Of a stretch of DNA of 64,000 nucleotides, positions 1 to 7,485 are shown in pieces. The notes beneath the pieces were generated by a model. The model saw only the letters and a program-made list of their open reading frames with translations. It was not told the origin of the DNA and ran no database searches. The position numbers and the translations under genes are program-made. How positions within the stretch are numbered: position 1 is the first letter of the stretch; each line of letters begins with the position of its first letter. The stretch lies in assembly GCA_021496925.1 (NCBI GenBank), contig CP053915.1, positions 310,001-374,000 of the forward strand, written 5' to 3'. Origin of the DNA: Acidovorax sp. YS12. Its GTDB lineage: Bacteria > Pseudomonadota > Gammaproteobacteria > Burkholderiales > Burkholderiaceae_C.

Positions 1-1311
1 CGCGGTGCGGTGCCGGGCGGCGCGCCACCAGACCAGGGCGCACCATGCGGCGGAGGCAGCCAGCGCCAGGGTGAAAGCCAGGGTATCGAAGCGGGGCACG
101 AAACCAGGCGCCAGCCGCGCCACGTTGGCGGCGGGCTGCGCGGGTATGCCGGTGTGCAGAGAGATCCACACCACCCAGATGGCGATGGCCGAGACGCTGA
201 AGAACAGCAGCGTGAACCAGTCGATCAGCGCGGCAATGCTGCGCTCCAGCGTCGGCAGGGCGAATGCCGCCAGCACCGCCAGCGCCGGCAGGCCCAGCAG
301 CAGGGCCCGGTCGGCCGGCTGGGTGGTGAAGGTGGCGGCCAGCGTGACCAGGGTGAACCACAGCGGCAGCCACAGATGCCGGTGGCCGGTGCGGCTGGCG
401 ATCTGGCGGCGCCAGCGCCACAGCGTCCACAGCGCCAGCGGCCAGGCGGGCCAGCCGAACCAGACCAGCATGCGCGCCATGGTCGTGGCGTAGGGCAGGA
501 AGGCCCGAGGCGGCTCGATGCGCCAGGCCCACAGGTCCAGCGCCCAGGCCAGGCCCATGCTGGCCAGCGTGCCGACGATCCATGCCAGGGCCGCGGTGCG
601 GCGCCGGTCGGCGGTGCTGGCGGGTGCCCACCAGGCCAGCGCGGCGCAGCCCAGGCCGAGCAGCGTGGCGAGCGTGGGCGCGCCTGCCAGCGCCAGCCCG
701 GCCATGCCCAGGGGCATGGCCACGGCGGCGCGGCGCGGGTGGTAGGGCTGGATGGCGGCGGCGAAGAACACCAGCGCCGTGCAGGCCAGTTGCGCGAGGT
801 AGCTGGTGATTTCGTGCGACAGCTGGGCCAGCCCGAGGCAGGCGAGCAGCGCGAGCAGCCCGGCATCGGCCATGGAGCGCGCGTAATCCTTGGGGTGCGC
901 CTCGCCGCCGAAGGCGAAGGCCACGGGCTGGGCGCCGGGGCTGCGCGCCAGGTAGTACACGGTGTACCAGGTGGCCAGCAGCGTCACTACCAGCAGGGCG
1001 ATGAAGGGCAGGCGCGCCGCCATCTCGGGCGCGAGCCAGCCCGGCGCCCACTGCAGTGCCAGCGCGCCGAGCCAGAAGGCGAGCAGGCCGTCGCCGTCGG
1101 GGGTGAAGCCGGCCAGCGTGGGCGCGAGCCAGTGGCTGCGGCCCTGGGCCAGTTCCAGCATGTAGCCGAACGAGGCCACATCGACGTTGCGCCACGGGTC
1201 GCGCCCGACGAAGCCCGGCACCACGTAGGCCAGGCACAGCAGCAGCAGCGCCCAGCGCGGCAGGGGGCGCGCGGCGCGTTGGGTGACGATGGCGGGGGTC
1301 GGGTGGTTCAC
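1..1311 (-). CDS. ArnT-like polytopic membrane glycosyltransferase (C-terminus outside window)
   Basis: An open frame of 437 codons runs from a GTG at 1311 to the window edge with no stop. The translation is strongly hydrophobic with many predicted membrane segments. Near the N-terminus, after the first membrane helix, it carries GRDPWRNVDVASFGYM, like the first periplasmic loop of ArnT/GT-83-type lipid-linked sugar transferases. Those enzymes use polyprenyl-phosphate sugars in the inner membrane. The donor and acceptor cannot be told from the sequence. The GTG is the first usable start after the terminator at 1327-1363; no clear Shine-Dalgarno is seen, so the start is uncertain. The long open frame on the opposite strand here is a high-GC shadow. 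Confidence 0.7.
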   Translation of the reverse strand, partial: MNHPTPAIVTQRAARPLPRWALLLLCLAYVVPGFVGRDPWRNVDVASFGYMLELAQGRSHWLAPTLAGFTPDGDGLLAFWLGALALQWAPGWLAPEMAARLPFIALLVVTLLATWYTVYYLARSPGAQPVAFAFGGEAHPKDYARSMADAGLLALLACLGLAQLSHEITSYLAQLACTALVFFAAAIQPYHPRRAAVAMPLGMAGLALAGAPTLATLLGLGCAALAWWAPASTADRRRTAALAWIVGTLASMGLAWALDLWAWRIEPPRAFLPYATTMARMLVWFGWPAWPLALWTLWRWRRQIASRTGHRHLWLPLWFTLVTLAATFTTQPADRALLLGLPALAVLAAFALPTLERSIAALIDWFTLLFFSVSAIAIWVVWISLHTGIPAQPAANVARLAPGFVPRFDTLAFTLALAASAAWCALVWWRAARHRTA

Positions 1312-1326
1312 GGGAGGGCGGAAGGT

Positions 1327-1363
1327 AAAAAAGGGCAGCGCGGTGGCCCGGGCTGCCCTTTTT
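1327..1363 (-). terminator. Rho-independent terminator after rpmE2
   Basis: Arms GGGCAGC (1333-1339) and GCTGCCC (1352-1358) form a hairpin flanked by A-runs and T-runs, so on the minus strand the stem is followed by six T. It sits directly after rpmE2 and before the glycosyltransferase. The symmetric A/T flanks would also allow function on the plus strand. Confidence 0.8.
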
Positions 1364-1398
1364 CGCGGGCGGAAAACTCCGCCAGGCGCAAAACTGGA

Positions 1399-1644
1399 TT
1401 ACTTCTTGCCGAAGCGGTTGCGGAAGCGCTCCACGCGGCCGCCCATGTTGTCCACGGATTTTTGCGTGCCGGTGTAGAAGGGGTGCGACTCGCTGGACGT
1501 GTCCAGCTTGAACAGCGGGTAGTCCTTGCCCTCGAAGGTCTCGGTTTCCTTCGTGTTCACGCAGGAGCGGGTCACGAACTTGAAGCCGTTGGACAGGTCA
1601 ACGAACAGCACTTCGCGGTAATTGGGGTGAATGCCTTCTTTCAT
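1399..1644 (-). CDS. rpmE2: 50S ribosomal protein L31 type B
   Basis: 81 residues starting MKEGIHPNYR and ending RNRFGKK, the full length of type B L31, a protein of the large ribosomal subunit. Only one cysteine (SCVNT) is present, so the zinc-binding cysteines of type A L31 are missing, as expected for the zinc-independent paralogue. The start at 1644 is favoured over a longer frame because AAAGGAAGA lies just upstream and the family begins here. In many bacteria the zinc-free form is induced when zinc is scarce; no Zur site was identified. A terminator follows at 1327-1363. Confidence 0.95.
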   Translation of the reverse strand: MKEGIHPNYREVLFVDLSNGFKFVTRSCVNTKETETFEGKDYPLFKLDTSSESHPFYTGTQKSVDNMGGRVERFRNRFGKK

Positions 1645-1738
1645 GATCTTCCTTTGAATCAGCAGCGGGAGCCGCACCAGCCTATTCCAGTGTACTTTCC
1701 GCAAAAAGCTCTCGATTATCGCATAGCTGGCGATACGG

Positions 1739-3181
1739 TCATTCCTGGCTCATCTCGATGATCTCGTTGGCCTTGCCCAGGGCCTCCAGCTGCAGGCTCA
1801 GCACGGGCAGGGCGTTGAGCTGGAGCCGTTCGGCCAGCGCCTGCACGGCGTTGAATTGCTGCTTTTCCATGGCCTGCGCCAGCAGCAGGGCGTTGCGGTA
1901 GGTTCCGGCCTGGCCCAGCAGGGCCTCGTGCACGGGCGCGGGCAGGTGGGTTTCCTGCAGGATGGTTTCCAGCGGGTGGCCGATCAGCAGGTCGAGCATG
2001 GAGAACAGGCCGAGGATGAAAAGTTCTTCCCTGGGCCCTTGCAGCAGGCCCTGGCCGGCCAGGCTTTCCAGGTAGAAGGCGCGCGTGAGCGCGTGCTCGA
2101 TCAGCAGCCGCTCGCGGTAGCCGCTTTGCTGGATGTCGAACAGCAGCAGCGAGACCCAGCGGTAGCAGCGCTCGCGCCCCAGCACCATCACCGCCTTGTC
2201 GATGGTCAGGATGGGCTGGGCCAGGCCGAAGGCCGGGGAATTGAGGTAGCGCAGCAGCTTGAAGGCCAGCACCGGGTCGGCGGTGATCTGCTGGGCGATG
2301 ACGCTCAGGTCTTCGTCGCTGCGCAGCAGGTTGAGCAGCTTGATGGTCAGCAGGCGGTTGATCTCGCTCTTGGGCGGGTGCCAGTTCTCGCGGCTGGTGA
2401 CGAAGTCGCCCATGAAGAAGTCGAAGCCGCCCTTGAAGCACAGGTTGAACTCGTCGAAGCTGTGCAGCTCCTGCGCAATCCACTGCAGCGGCGCCCGGTT
2501 CTCGCCAGGGCCGTTGCCCAGGGTTTCGCACAGGGCTTCGATCTCCAGGCCGTCGAATTTGGCGGTGTCGAGCTGCACATAGTCGGCCTGCATGGCCAGC
2601 TCGCGCAGCGCGGGGTGCAGCGTCAGCAGGTTTTTGTCCAGCACCCAGCCATGGGCCATGCCGGCCTGGCGCAGCGCGGCCAGTTGGGGCTGGAGCTGGG
2701 CCAGGTCCAGCGTCTGCAGGTTGGGCGCCAGCATGAGCACGCTGTTCTTCACCGGGAGCCGCGCCAGCAGCGGGTTGTCCAGCGAGGCCGGGCTCAGGTG
2801 GATGAAGGCCTTGCGGTGGCCCAGCAGCCGGTGCACGTGCAGGTCGATGAGGTTGCGCAGCAGGGCGTCGTCGTAGGCCTTGTGCAGCGGCTCGTTCTTG
2901 CCCTGCAGGCGGCTTTGCAGATGGCCGTGCAGGTGGAAGAAGTAGCCCGCGATCTGTTCCTGGCGGTTGAGCACCGGCTCGCGGCAAATGAAGGAGGCGC
3001 TGCGGTTGGCGGGTGTCGGGGCCGGCGTGGGGGCCTGGGCGCTGGGCTCGGCCTTGAGGGGCGCGAGCTGGTTCAGGGTCTGGAATTGCGCGCTGGCCTT
3101 GCGCTGCGGGGCCTGCGCAGGTGCCTGGTTCGGCCGGCTGCGGCCCAGGAGACGGCGAAAAAAGTCGAGGAGGGAGGACAT
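1739..3181 (-). CDS. EAL-HDOD (YuxH-type) signalling protein
   Basis: 480 residues. After a basic, proline/alanine-rich N-terminus (about 1-60), residues about 65-270 resemble a degenerate EAL domain. The catalytic EAL signature is not intact, so c-di-GMP hydrolysis is unlikely. Residues about 275-470 form an HDOD domain (LLTIKLLNLLRSDEDLSVIAQQ, followed by the DPVLAFKLLRYLNSPAFGL segment). EAL-HDOD proteins are thought to act as signalling scaffolds that bind c-di-GMP or partner proteins. It is a single gene upstream of rpmE2 on the same strand. The exact role is unknown. Confidence 0.85.
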   Translation of the reverse strand: MSSLLDFFRRLLGRSRPNQAPAQAPQRKASAQFQTLNQLAPLKAEPSAQAPTPAPTPANRSASFICREPVLNRQEQIAGYFFHLHGHLQSRLQGKNEPLHKAYDDALLRNLIDLHVHRLLGHRKAFIHLSPASLDNPLLARLPVKNSVLMLAPNLQTLDLAQLQPQLAALRQAGMAHGWVLDKNLLTLHPALRELAMQADYVQLDTAKFDGLEIEALCETLGNGPGENRAPLQWIAQELHSFDEFNLCFKGGFDFFMGDFVTSRENWHPPKSEINRLLTIKLLNLLRSDEDLSVIAQQITADPVLAFKLLRYLNSPAFGLAQPILTIDKAVMVLGRERCYRWVSLLLFDIQQSGYRERLLIEHALTRAFYLESLAGQGLLQGPREELFILGLFSMLDLLIGHPLETILQETHLPAPVHEALLGQAGTYRNALLLAQAMEKQQFNAVQALAERLQLNALPVLSLQLEALGKANEIIEMSQE

Positions 3182-3211
3182 GCAGGCACCCTGGTGGACG
3201 GTGCCGCGATT

Positions 3212-3757
3212 CTATGTCTGGGCCGGCGCCTGCAGCAGTACCAGCATCTCCTGGCCCCAGGCGATCTCGCCCTCTTCGTAGAGGATGCCTTTTTTCAGGA
3301 TCATGTGCTGGATGGCCTGCGCGCGCGCCAGCGGCGCGGCGGGGGGGAAGTCACGCGCCTCGATCATGCGGTACTGCGCCAGGCGCTCGGCGTGCAGCGC
3401 GTTGTGGCGCGCCAGTTCTTCGCGCAGGTCCACTTCGTCGAGGATGGCGTCGGCGCGCAGCTTGACGGTGAAGCTGTCGCGCAGGTCCATGGGGGCGGTG
3501 GGCTCGGCGGCCCAGCGCACCAGCTCGGCTCGGCCGGCGGGCAGCACGCGGTAGTGCTTCTTGCGCGTCTTGCCGGCGTCGGGCGGCACGAAGCCCTCGA
3601 TCCAGCCGGCGCCCTCCATGCGCGCCAGCTCGCGGTAGATCTGCTGGTGCGTGGCGTGCCAGAAGTAGCCGATGGATTTGTCGAAACGCCGCGCCAGGTC
3701 GTAGCCCGAGGTGGATTTTTCCAGCAGGGAGGTCAGAACGGCGTGCGGCAGGGACAT
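3212..3757 (-). CDS. PadR-family transcriptional regulator
   Basis: 181 residues from MSLPHAVLTSLLEK. An N-terminal winged helix (SGYDLARRFDKSIGYFWHATHQQIYRELARMEGAGWIEG) is followed by a basic wing (TRKKHYRV) and a C-terminal helical dimerisation domain, the PadR/Vir layout with a large C-terminal region. The start at 3757 is preferred because an upstream in-frame Met adds 12 residues that overlap the operator. The gene is divergent from the dienoyl-CoA reductase gene, with two palindromes between them (3786-3847). It is therefore inferred to repress that operon and itself, with a lipid-derived or CoA-type inducer as a guess. Confidence 0.9.
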   Translation of the reverse strand: MSLPHAVLTSLLEKSTSGYDLARRFDKSIGYFWHATHQQIYRELARMEGAGWIEGFVPPDAGKTRKKHYRVLPAGRAELVRWAAEPTAPMDLRDSFTVKLRADAILDEVDLREELARHNALHAERLAQYRMIEARDFPPAAPLARAQAIQHMILKKGILYEEGEIAWGQEMLVLLQAPAQT

Positions 3758-3785
3758 GGGGGCGCAGTCTATCCGGGAAATCCAG

Positions 3786-3847
3786 CTATGCAACCCGTTG
3801 CATAGTTAAACGAACGACCGTACACTTTTGTGCAACTGGTTGCATAG
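3786..3847. promoter_or_regulatory. Paired PadR-type operators in divergent promoter region
   Basis: Two inverted repeats with the same half site lie between padR and the reductase gene. Site 1 (3786-3805) has arms CTATGCAAC and GTTGCATAG around a 2-bp centre, a perfect 9+9 palindrome. Site 2 (3831-3844) has arms TGCAAC and GTTGCA around 2 bp. The centres are 42 bp apart, about four helical turns, so two dimers would bind the same DNA face. The ATGCAAC/GTTGCAT half site is of the type bound by PadR proteins. Assignment to the adjacent PadR is inferred from position. Confidence 0.75.
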
Positions 3848-3892
3848 CGCGCCAGCGATTCCCCCACGACCCCACGACGACAAGGACACCCC

Positions 3893-6379
3893 ATGACCAA
3901 CTATCCCCACCTGCTCGCGCCCCTTCATCTCGGCTTCACCACGCTCAAGAACCGCGTGCTCATGGGCTCCATGCACGTGGGGCTGGAAGAGGCGCCCCAG
4001 GGCTTCGAGCGCATGGCCGCGTTCTATGCCGAGCGCGCGCGGGGCGGCGTGGGCCTGATCGTGACGGGTGGCATCGCGCCCAACGAGCGCGCCCGCCCCA
4101 TGCCCGGCGGCGCGGCCATGACCACGCAGGCCGAGGCCGACAAGCACAAGGTGGTGACGCAGGCGGTGCACGATGCGGGCGGCAAGATCTGCATGCAGAT
4201 CCTGCACTTCGGCCGCTACGCCTACCACCCCGAGCTGGTGGCGCCCAGCGCCCTCAAGGCGCCCATCAGCCCGTTCCGCCCGCATGCGCTGACGGGCGAA
4301 GAGGTGGAGCAGACCATCGAGGACTACGCCAACGCCGCCGCGCTGGCGCAGAGCGCGGGCTACGACGGCGTGGAGATCATGGGCTCGGAGGGCTACCTCA
4401 TCAACGAATTCATCGCCGCGCAGACCAACCAGCGCGACGACGCATGGGGCGGCAGCTACGAGAACCGCATCCGCTTTCCGCTAGAGATCGTGCGCCGCAC
4501 GCGCGCCCGGGTGGGGGCGGAGTTCATCATCATCTTCCGCCTGTCCATGCTCGATTTGGTCGAAGGCGGCTCCACGCACGAAGAAGTGGTGCAGCTTGCC
4601 CAGGCGCTGGAGCAGGCGGGCGTGACCATCCTCAACACCGGCATTGGCTGGCACGAGGCGCGCATTCCAACAATAGCCACCAAGGTGCCGCGCGCGGCGT
4701 TCGCCTGGGTCACGCAGCAGCTCAAGGGCAAGGTGGGCATTCCGCTGGTGGCCACCAACCGCATCAACACGCCCGAGGTGGCCGAGGAGGTGCTGGCTTC
4801 GGGCCAGGCCGACATGGTGAGCATGGCGCGCCCCTTCCTGGCCGACCCGGAGTTCGTCAACAAGGCCGCCGCGGGCCGGGCGCAGGACATCAACACCTGC
4901 ATCGGCTGCAACCAGGCCTGCCTGGACCACACCTTCGGCGGCAAGATCACCTCGTGCCTGGTCAACCCGCGCGCGTGCCACGAGACCCTCCTGGTGCCCG
5001 TGCCGCTCACGAAGAAAGAGCGCGTGGCCGTGGTCGGCGCGGGCCCGGCCGGCCTGGCCTTCGCCACCGAGGCCGCGCAGCGCGGGCTGGACGTGACGCT
5101 GTTCGACGCCGGCAGCGAGATCGGCGGCCAGTTCAACGTGGCCAAGCAGGTGCCGGGCAAGGAAGAGTTCTACGAAACCCTGCGCTACTTCGGCGAGCGC
5201 CTGCAGCAGACCGGCGTGGCCGTGAAGCTGGGCCAGCGCGTCAGCGCCGCTGACCTGGTGCAAGCGGGCTTCCAGCATGTGGTGCTGGCGACCGGCATCC
5301 GCCCGCGCCTGCCGGACATCGAAGGCATCACGCACCCCAAGGTGCTGGGCTACCTCGACGTGCTGCAGGGCAAGAAGCCCGTGGGCAAGACGGTGGCCGT
5401 GATCGGCGCGGGCGGCATCGGCTTCGACGTATCGGAATATCTGCTGCACGAGGGCGTGAGCCCCAGCCTGGACAAGGCCCAGTTCTTCGCCGAATGGGGC
5501 GTGGACACCACCGGCAGCGCGCGCGGCGGCCTGCAGCCCGCGCACATCGGCCACGTGCCGCGCAAGATCTACCTGTTGCAGCGCAAGGCCAGCAAGGTGG
5601 GCGAGACCTTAGGCAAGACCACCGGCTGGATCCACCGCACGGGCCTGAAGAACCGGGGTGTGGAGATGGTCCCCGGCGTGGCCTACCGCAAGGTGGACGA
5701 CGCGGGCCTGCACATCACCGTGGACGGCAAGGACATGACCCTGCCGGTGGACAACGTCATCGTCTGCGCGGGCCAGGACCCCAACCGCGAACTGCAGGCC
5801 GCGCTGGAGGCGCAGGGCGTGCGCGTGCACCTCATCGGCGGCGCCGACAAGGCCGCCGAGCTGGACGCCAAGCGCGCCATCAAGCAGGGCACCGAACTGG
5901 CGCTGCGCATCGACTTCGCCCCCGCAGCACCCGCCAGCGCCCCCGCCACGCACCAGATGCCCGCCGCCGTGCAGGAGAGCCTGGCAACCTGGCACGCCAT
6001 GGTGGCCGAGGGCAGCATGGCGCAGCTCGCGTCCATCCTGCACCCCAAGGCCGTGTTCCGCTCGCCCATGGCGCACACGCCGTACCCCAGCGCGCAGGCG
6101 GTGCAGCTCATCCTGGGCACGGTGGTCAAGGTGTTCGAGGACTTCACCTACCACCGCAGCTACGCCAGCGAGGACGGCCTGAGCGTGGTGCTCGAATTCA
6201 GCGCCAAGGTGAACGGCAAGGAGCTCAAGGGCATCGACCAGATCCGCTTCGACGAGGAGGGCAAGATCGTCGATTTCGAGGTCATGGTGCGCCCGATGAG
6301 CGGCCTGCAGGCCCTGGGCGAGGAAATGGGCAAGCGCCTGGCGCCGTACCTGGCCGCCATGAAAGGCGCCAAGGCCTGA
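3893..6379 (+). CDS. fadH-like: FadH-like NADPH 2,4-dienoyl-CoA reductase fused to an NTF2-like domain
   Basis: 828 residues. Residues 1-370 form an Old-Yellow-Enzyme TIM barrel. Residues about 375-680 form an FAD/NAD(P)-binding module (VAVVGAGPAGLAFATEA and VAVIGAGGIGFDVSEY). The 4Fe-4S ligands fit C336, C339, C343 and C355 (CIGCNQACLDHTF... SCLVNP). The E. coli FadH catalytic Tyr and His correspond to Y168 (SEGYLINEF) and H254 (GWHEARIPTIAT). The enzyme reduces 2,4-dienoyl-CoA during beta-oxidation of unsaturated fatty acids. E. coli FadH ends near residue 672. Here about 130 further residues look like a SnoaL/NTF2-like fold (HAMVAEGSMAQLASILHPKA, then a YHRSYASEDGLSVVLEF stretch), which is unusual. 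The next gene is a dienoyl-CoA isomerase. Confidence 0.9.
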   Translation: MTNYPHLLAPLHLGFTTLKNRVLMGSMHVGLEEAPQGFERMAAFYAERARGGVGLIVTGGIAPNERARPMPGGAAMTTQAEADKHKVVTQAVHDAGGKICMQILHFGRYAYHPELVAPSALKAPISPFRPHALTGEEVEQTIEDYANAAALAQSAGYDGVEIMGSEGYLINEFIAAQTNQRDDAWGGSYENRIRFPLEIVRRTRARVGAEFIIIFRLSMLDLVEGGSTHEEVVQLAQALEQAGVTILNTGIGWHEARIPTIATKVPRAAFAWVTQQLKGKVGIPLVATNRINTPEVAEEVLASGQADMVSMARPFLADPEFVNKAAAGRAQDINTCIGCNQACLDHTFGGKITSCLVNPRACHETLLVPVPLTKKERVAVVGAGPAGLAFATEAAQRGLDVTLFDAGSEIGGQFNVAKQVPGKEEFYETLRYFGERLQQTGVAVKLGQRVSAADLVQAGFQHVVLATGIRPRLPDIEGITHPKVLGYLDVLQGKKPVGKTVAVIGAGGIGFDVSEYLLHEGVSPSLDKAQFFAEWGVDTTGSARGGLQPAHIGHVPRKIYLLQRKASKVGETLGKTTGWIHRTGLKNRGVEMVPGVAYRKVDDAGLHITVDGKDMTLPVDNVIVCAGQDPNRELQAALEAQGVRVHLIGGADKAAELDAKRAIKQGTELALRIDFAPAAPASAPATHQMPAAVQESLATWHAMVAEGSMAQLASILHPKAVFRSPMAHTPYPSAQAVQLILGTVVKVFEDFTYHRSYASEDGLSVVLEFSAKVNGKELKGIDQIRFDEEGKIVDFEVMVRPMSGLQALGEEMGKRLAPYLAAMKGAKA

Positions 6380-6381
6380 TC

Positions 6382-6446
6382 TGCTATTGATAGAGGAGCT
6401 GCCAGCGCTTGTCCCATAAGCGCTGGAGGCCAAAAACACTTGAAAC
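6382..6446 (+). repeat. Dispersed palindromic repeat, copy 1
   Basis: Core arms CCAGCGCTT (6402-6410) and AAGCGCTGG (6418-6426) sit in a conserved frame: TGCTATTGATAG on the left and GGCCAAAAACACTTGAAA on the right. The same unit recurs at 7381, 19606, 24564, 29031, 48107 and 50995. This copy fills the gap between the reductase and the isomerase genes. Confidence 0.85.
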
Positions 6447-6457
6447 CGGAGTTGTGA

Positions 6458-7279
6458 ATGACGATGCCAACCTTTGAAACCCTGGGCCTTGCCTTGCAGG
6501 ACCACATCGCCACCGTGCGCCTGAACCGTCCCGAAAAGGCCAACGCCATGAACGCCACCATGTGGCAGGAAATCCGCCAGGCCTTCCAGTGGGTGGACGA
6601 AACCCCCGAGGCGCGCGTGGCCGTGCTGCAGGCCGAGGGCAAATACTTCACCGCAGGCATCGACCTGCAGATGATGATGGGCCTGGGCGCGCAGGTGGCC
6701 GACGACTGCGAGGGCCGCCAGCGCGAGAAGCTGCGCCGCGTCATCCTCGACCTGCAGGACACGCTGACCAGCCTGGAGCGCTGCCGCAAGCCCGTGCTCG
6801 CCGCCATCCACGGCGGCTGCATCGGCGGCGGCATCGACCTCATCACCTGCGCCGACATGCGCTACGCCAGCGAGGACGCGAGCTTCACCATCAAGGAGAT
6901 CGACATCGGCATGGTGGCCGACGTGGGCACGCTGCAGCGCCTGCCCAAGCTCATCGGTCAGGGCATCACGCGCGAGCTGGCGTACACCGGCCGCGTCTTT
7001 GGCGCGCAGGAGGCGCGCGAGATCGGCCTGCTCAACCGCGTATTCGCCACGCGCGAAGCGCTGTACGAAGGCGTGCAGGCCATCGCCGCCAGCATCGCCG
7101 CCAAGTCGCCGCTGTCCATCCGCGGCACCAAGGAAATGCTGAACTACGCGCGCGACCACAGCGTGGCCGACAGCCTGAACTACATCGCCACCTGGAACGC
7201 CGCCATGCTGCAGAGCAAGGACCTGGTGGCGGCCATGACGGCCAGCATGGCCAGGCAGCAGCCGCAGTTCAAGGATTGA
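6458..7279 (+). CDS. Delta(3,5)-Delta(2,4)-dienoyl-CoA isomerase (crotonase superfamily)
   Basis: 273 residues with the crotonase oxyanion-hole segments (YFTAGIDL; IHGGCIGGGIDL). Three acidic residues, D127, E147 and D155, lie in GGGIDLIT, FTIKEIDIG and VADVGTLQRLP. Their 20- and 8-residue spacing matches Asp176, Glu196 and Asp204 of mammalian ECH1, which separates it from ordinary enoyl-CoA hydratases. The reaction moves 3,5-dienoyl-CoA to 2,4-dienoyl-CoA, the substrate of the reductase encoded just upstream. The two probably share PadR control. The start at 6458 has GGAG about 8 bases upstream. The 78-bp gap is largely a dispersed repeat. Confidence 0.9.
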   Translation: MTMPTFETLGLALQDHIATVRLNRPEKANAMNATMWQEIRQAFQWVDETPEARVAVLQAEGKYFTAGIDLQMMMGLGAQVADDCEGRQREKLRRVILDLQDTLTSLERCRKPVLAAIHGGCIGGGIDLITCADMRYASEDASFTIKEIDIGMVADVGTLQRLPKLIGQGITRELAYTGRVFGAQEAREIGLLNRVFATREALYEGVQAIAASIAAKSPLSIRGTKEMLNYARDHSVADSLNYIATWNAAMLQSKDLVAAMTASMARQQPQFKD

Positions 7280-7380
7280 TGCGGCCCGCTGCTCGCGTCG
7301 CCGCCGCTCAGCGCCGCCCAGGTGCTGGCGGCGCTGGCCTTTGGCGCGGCGGAGCTGCGCTGGCGGCGGTAGGAAGAAGA

Positions 7381-7438
7381 TTCAAGTAAAAACAGTCTCT
7401 AGCGCTTATGCAGCAAGCGCAAGCAGCTATCAATTCTG
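7381..7438 (-). repeat. Dispersed palindromic repeat, copy 2
   Basis: Read on the minus strand it gives AATTGATAGCTGCTTGCGCTT...AAGCGCT...ACTTGAA, the same unit as the copy at 6382 in reverse orientation. It lies in the convergent intergenic space between the isomerase gene and the TonB receptor gene. Confidence 0.8.
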
Positions 7439-7485
7439 CAGTAGATCAGACGCCACGATGATGAATCGCGGCCCCGCCACGGCCA

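Noticed and set aside
10..1761. Long open frame on the plus strand opposite the glycosyltransferase and rpmE2
   Set aside because: Glutamine/glycine/arginine-rich translation typical of high-GC antisense frames. The opposite strand encodes recognised proteins throughout.
1856..3805. 650-codon plus-strand frame opposite the EAL-HDOD and padR genes
   Set aside because: Low-complexity composition and complete overlap with well recognised genes.
7285..7370. Short tail-like frame PPLSAAQVLAALAFGAAELR, then WRR and stop, after the isomerase gene
   Set aside because: It resembles the C-terminus of a cation P-type ATPase, but 25 residues are too few to call a gene remnant.
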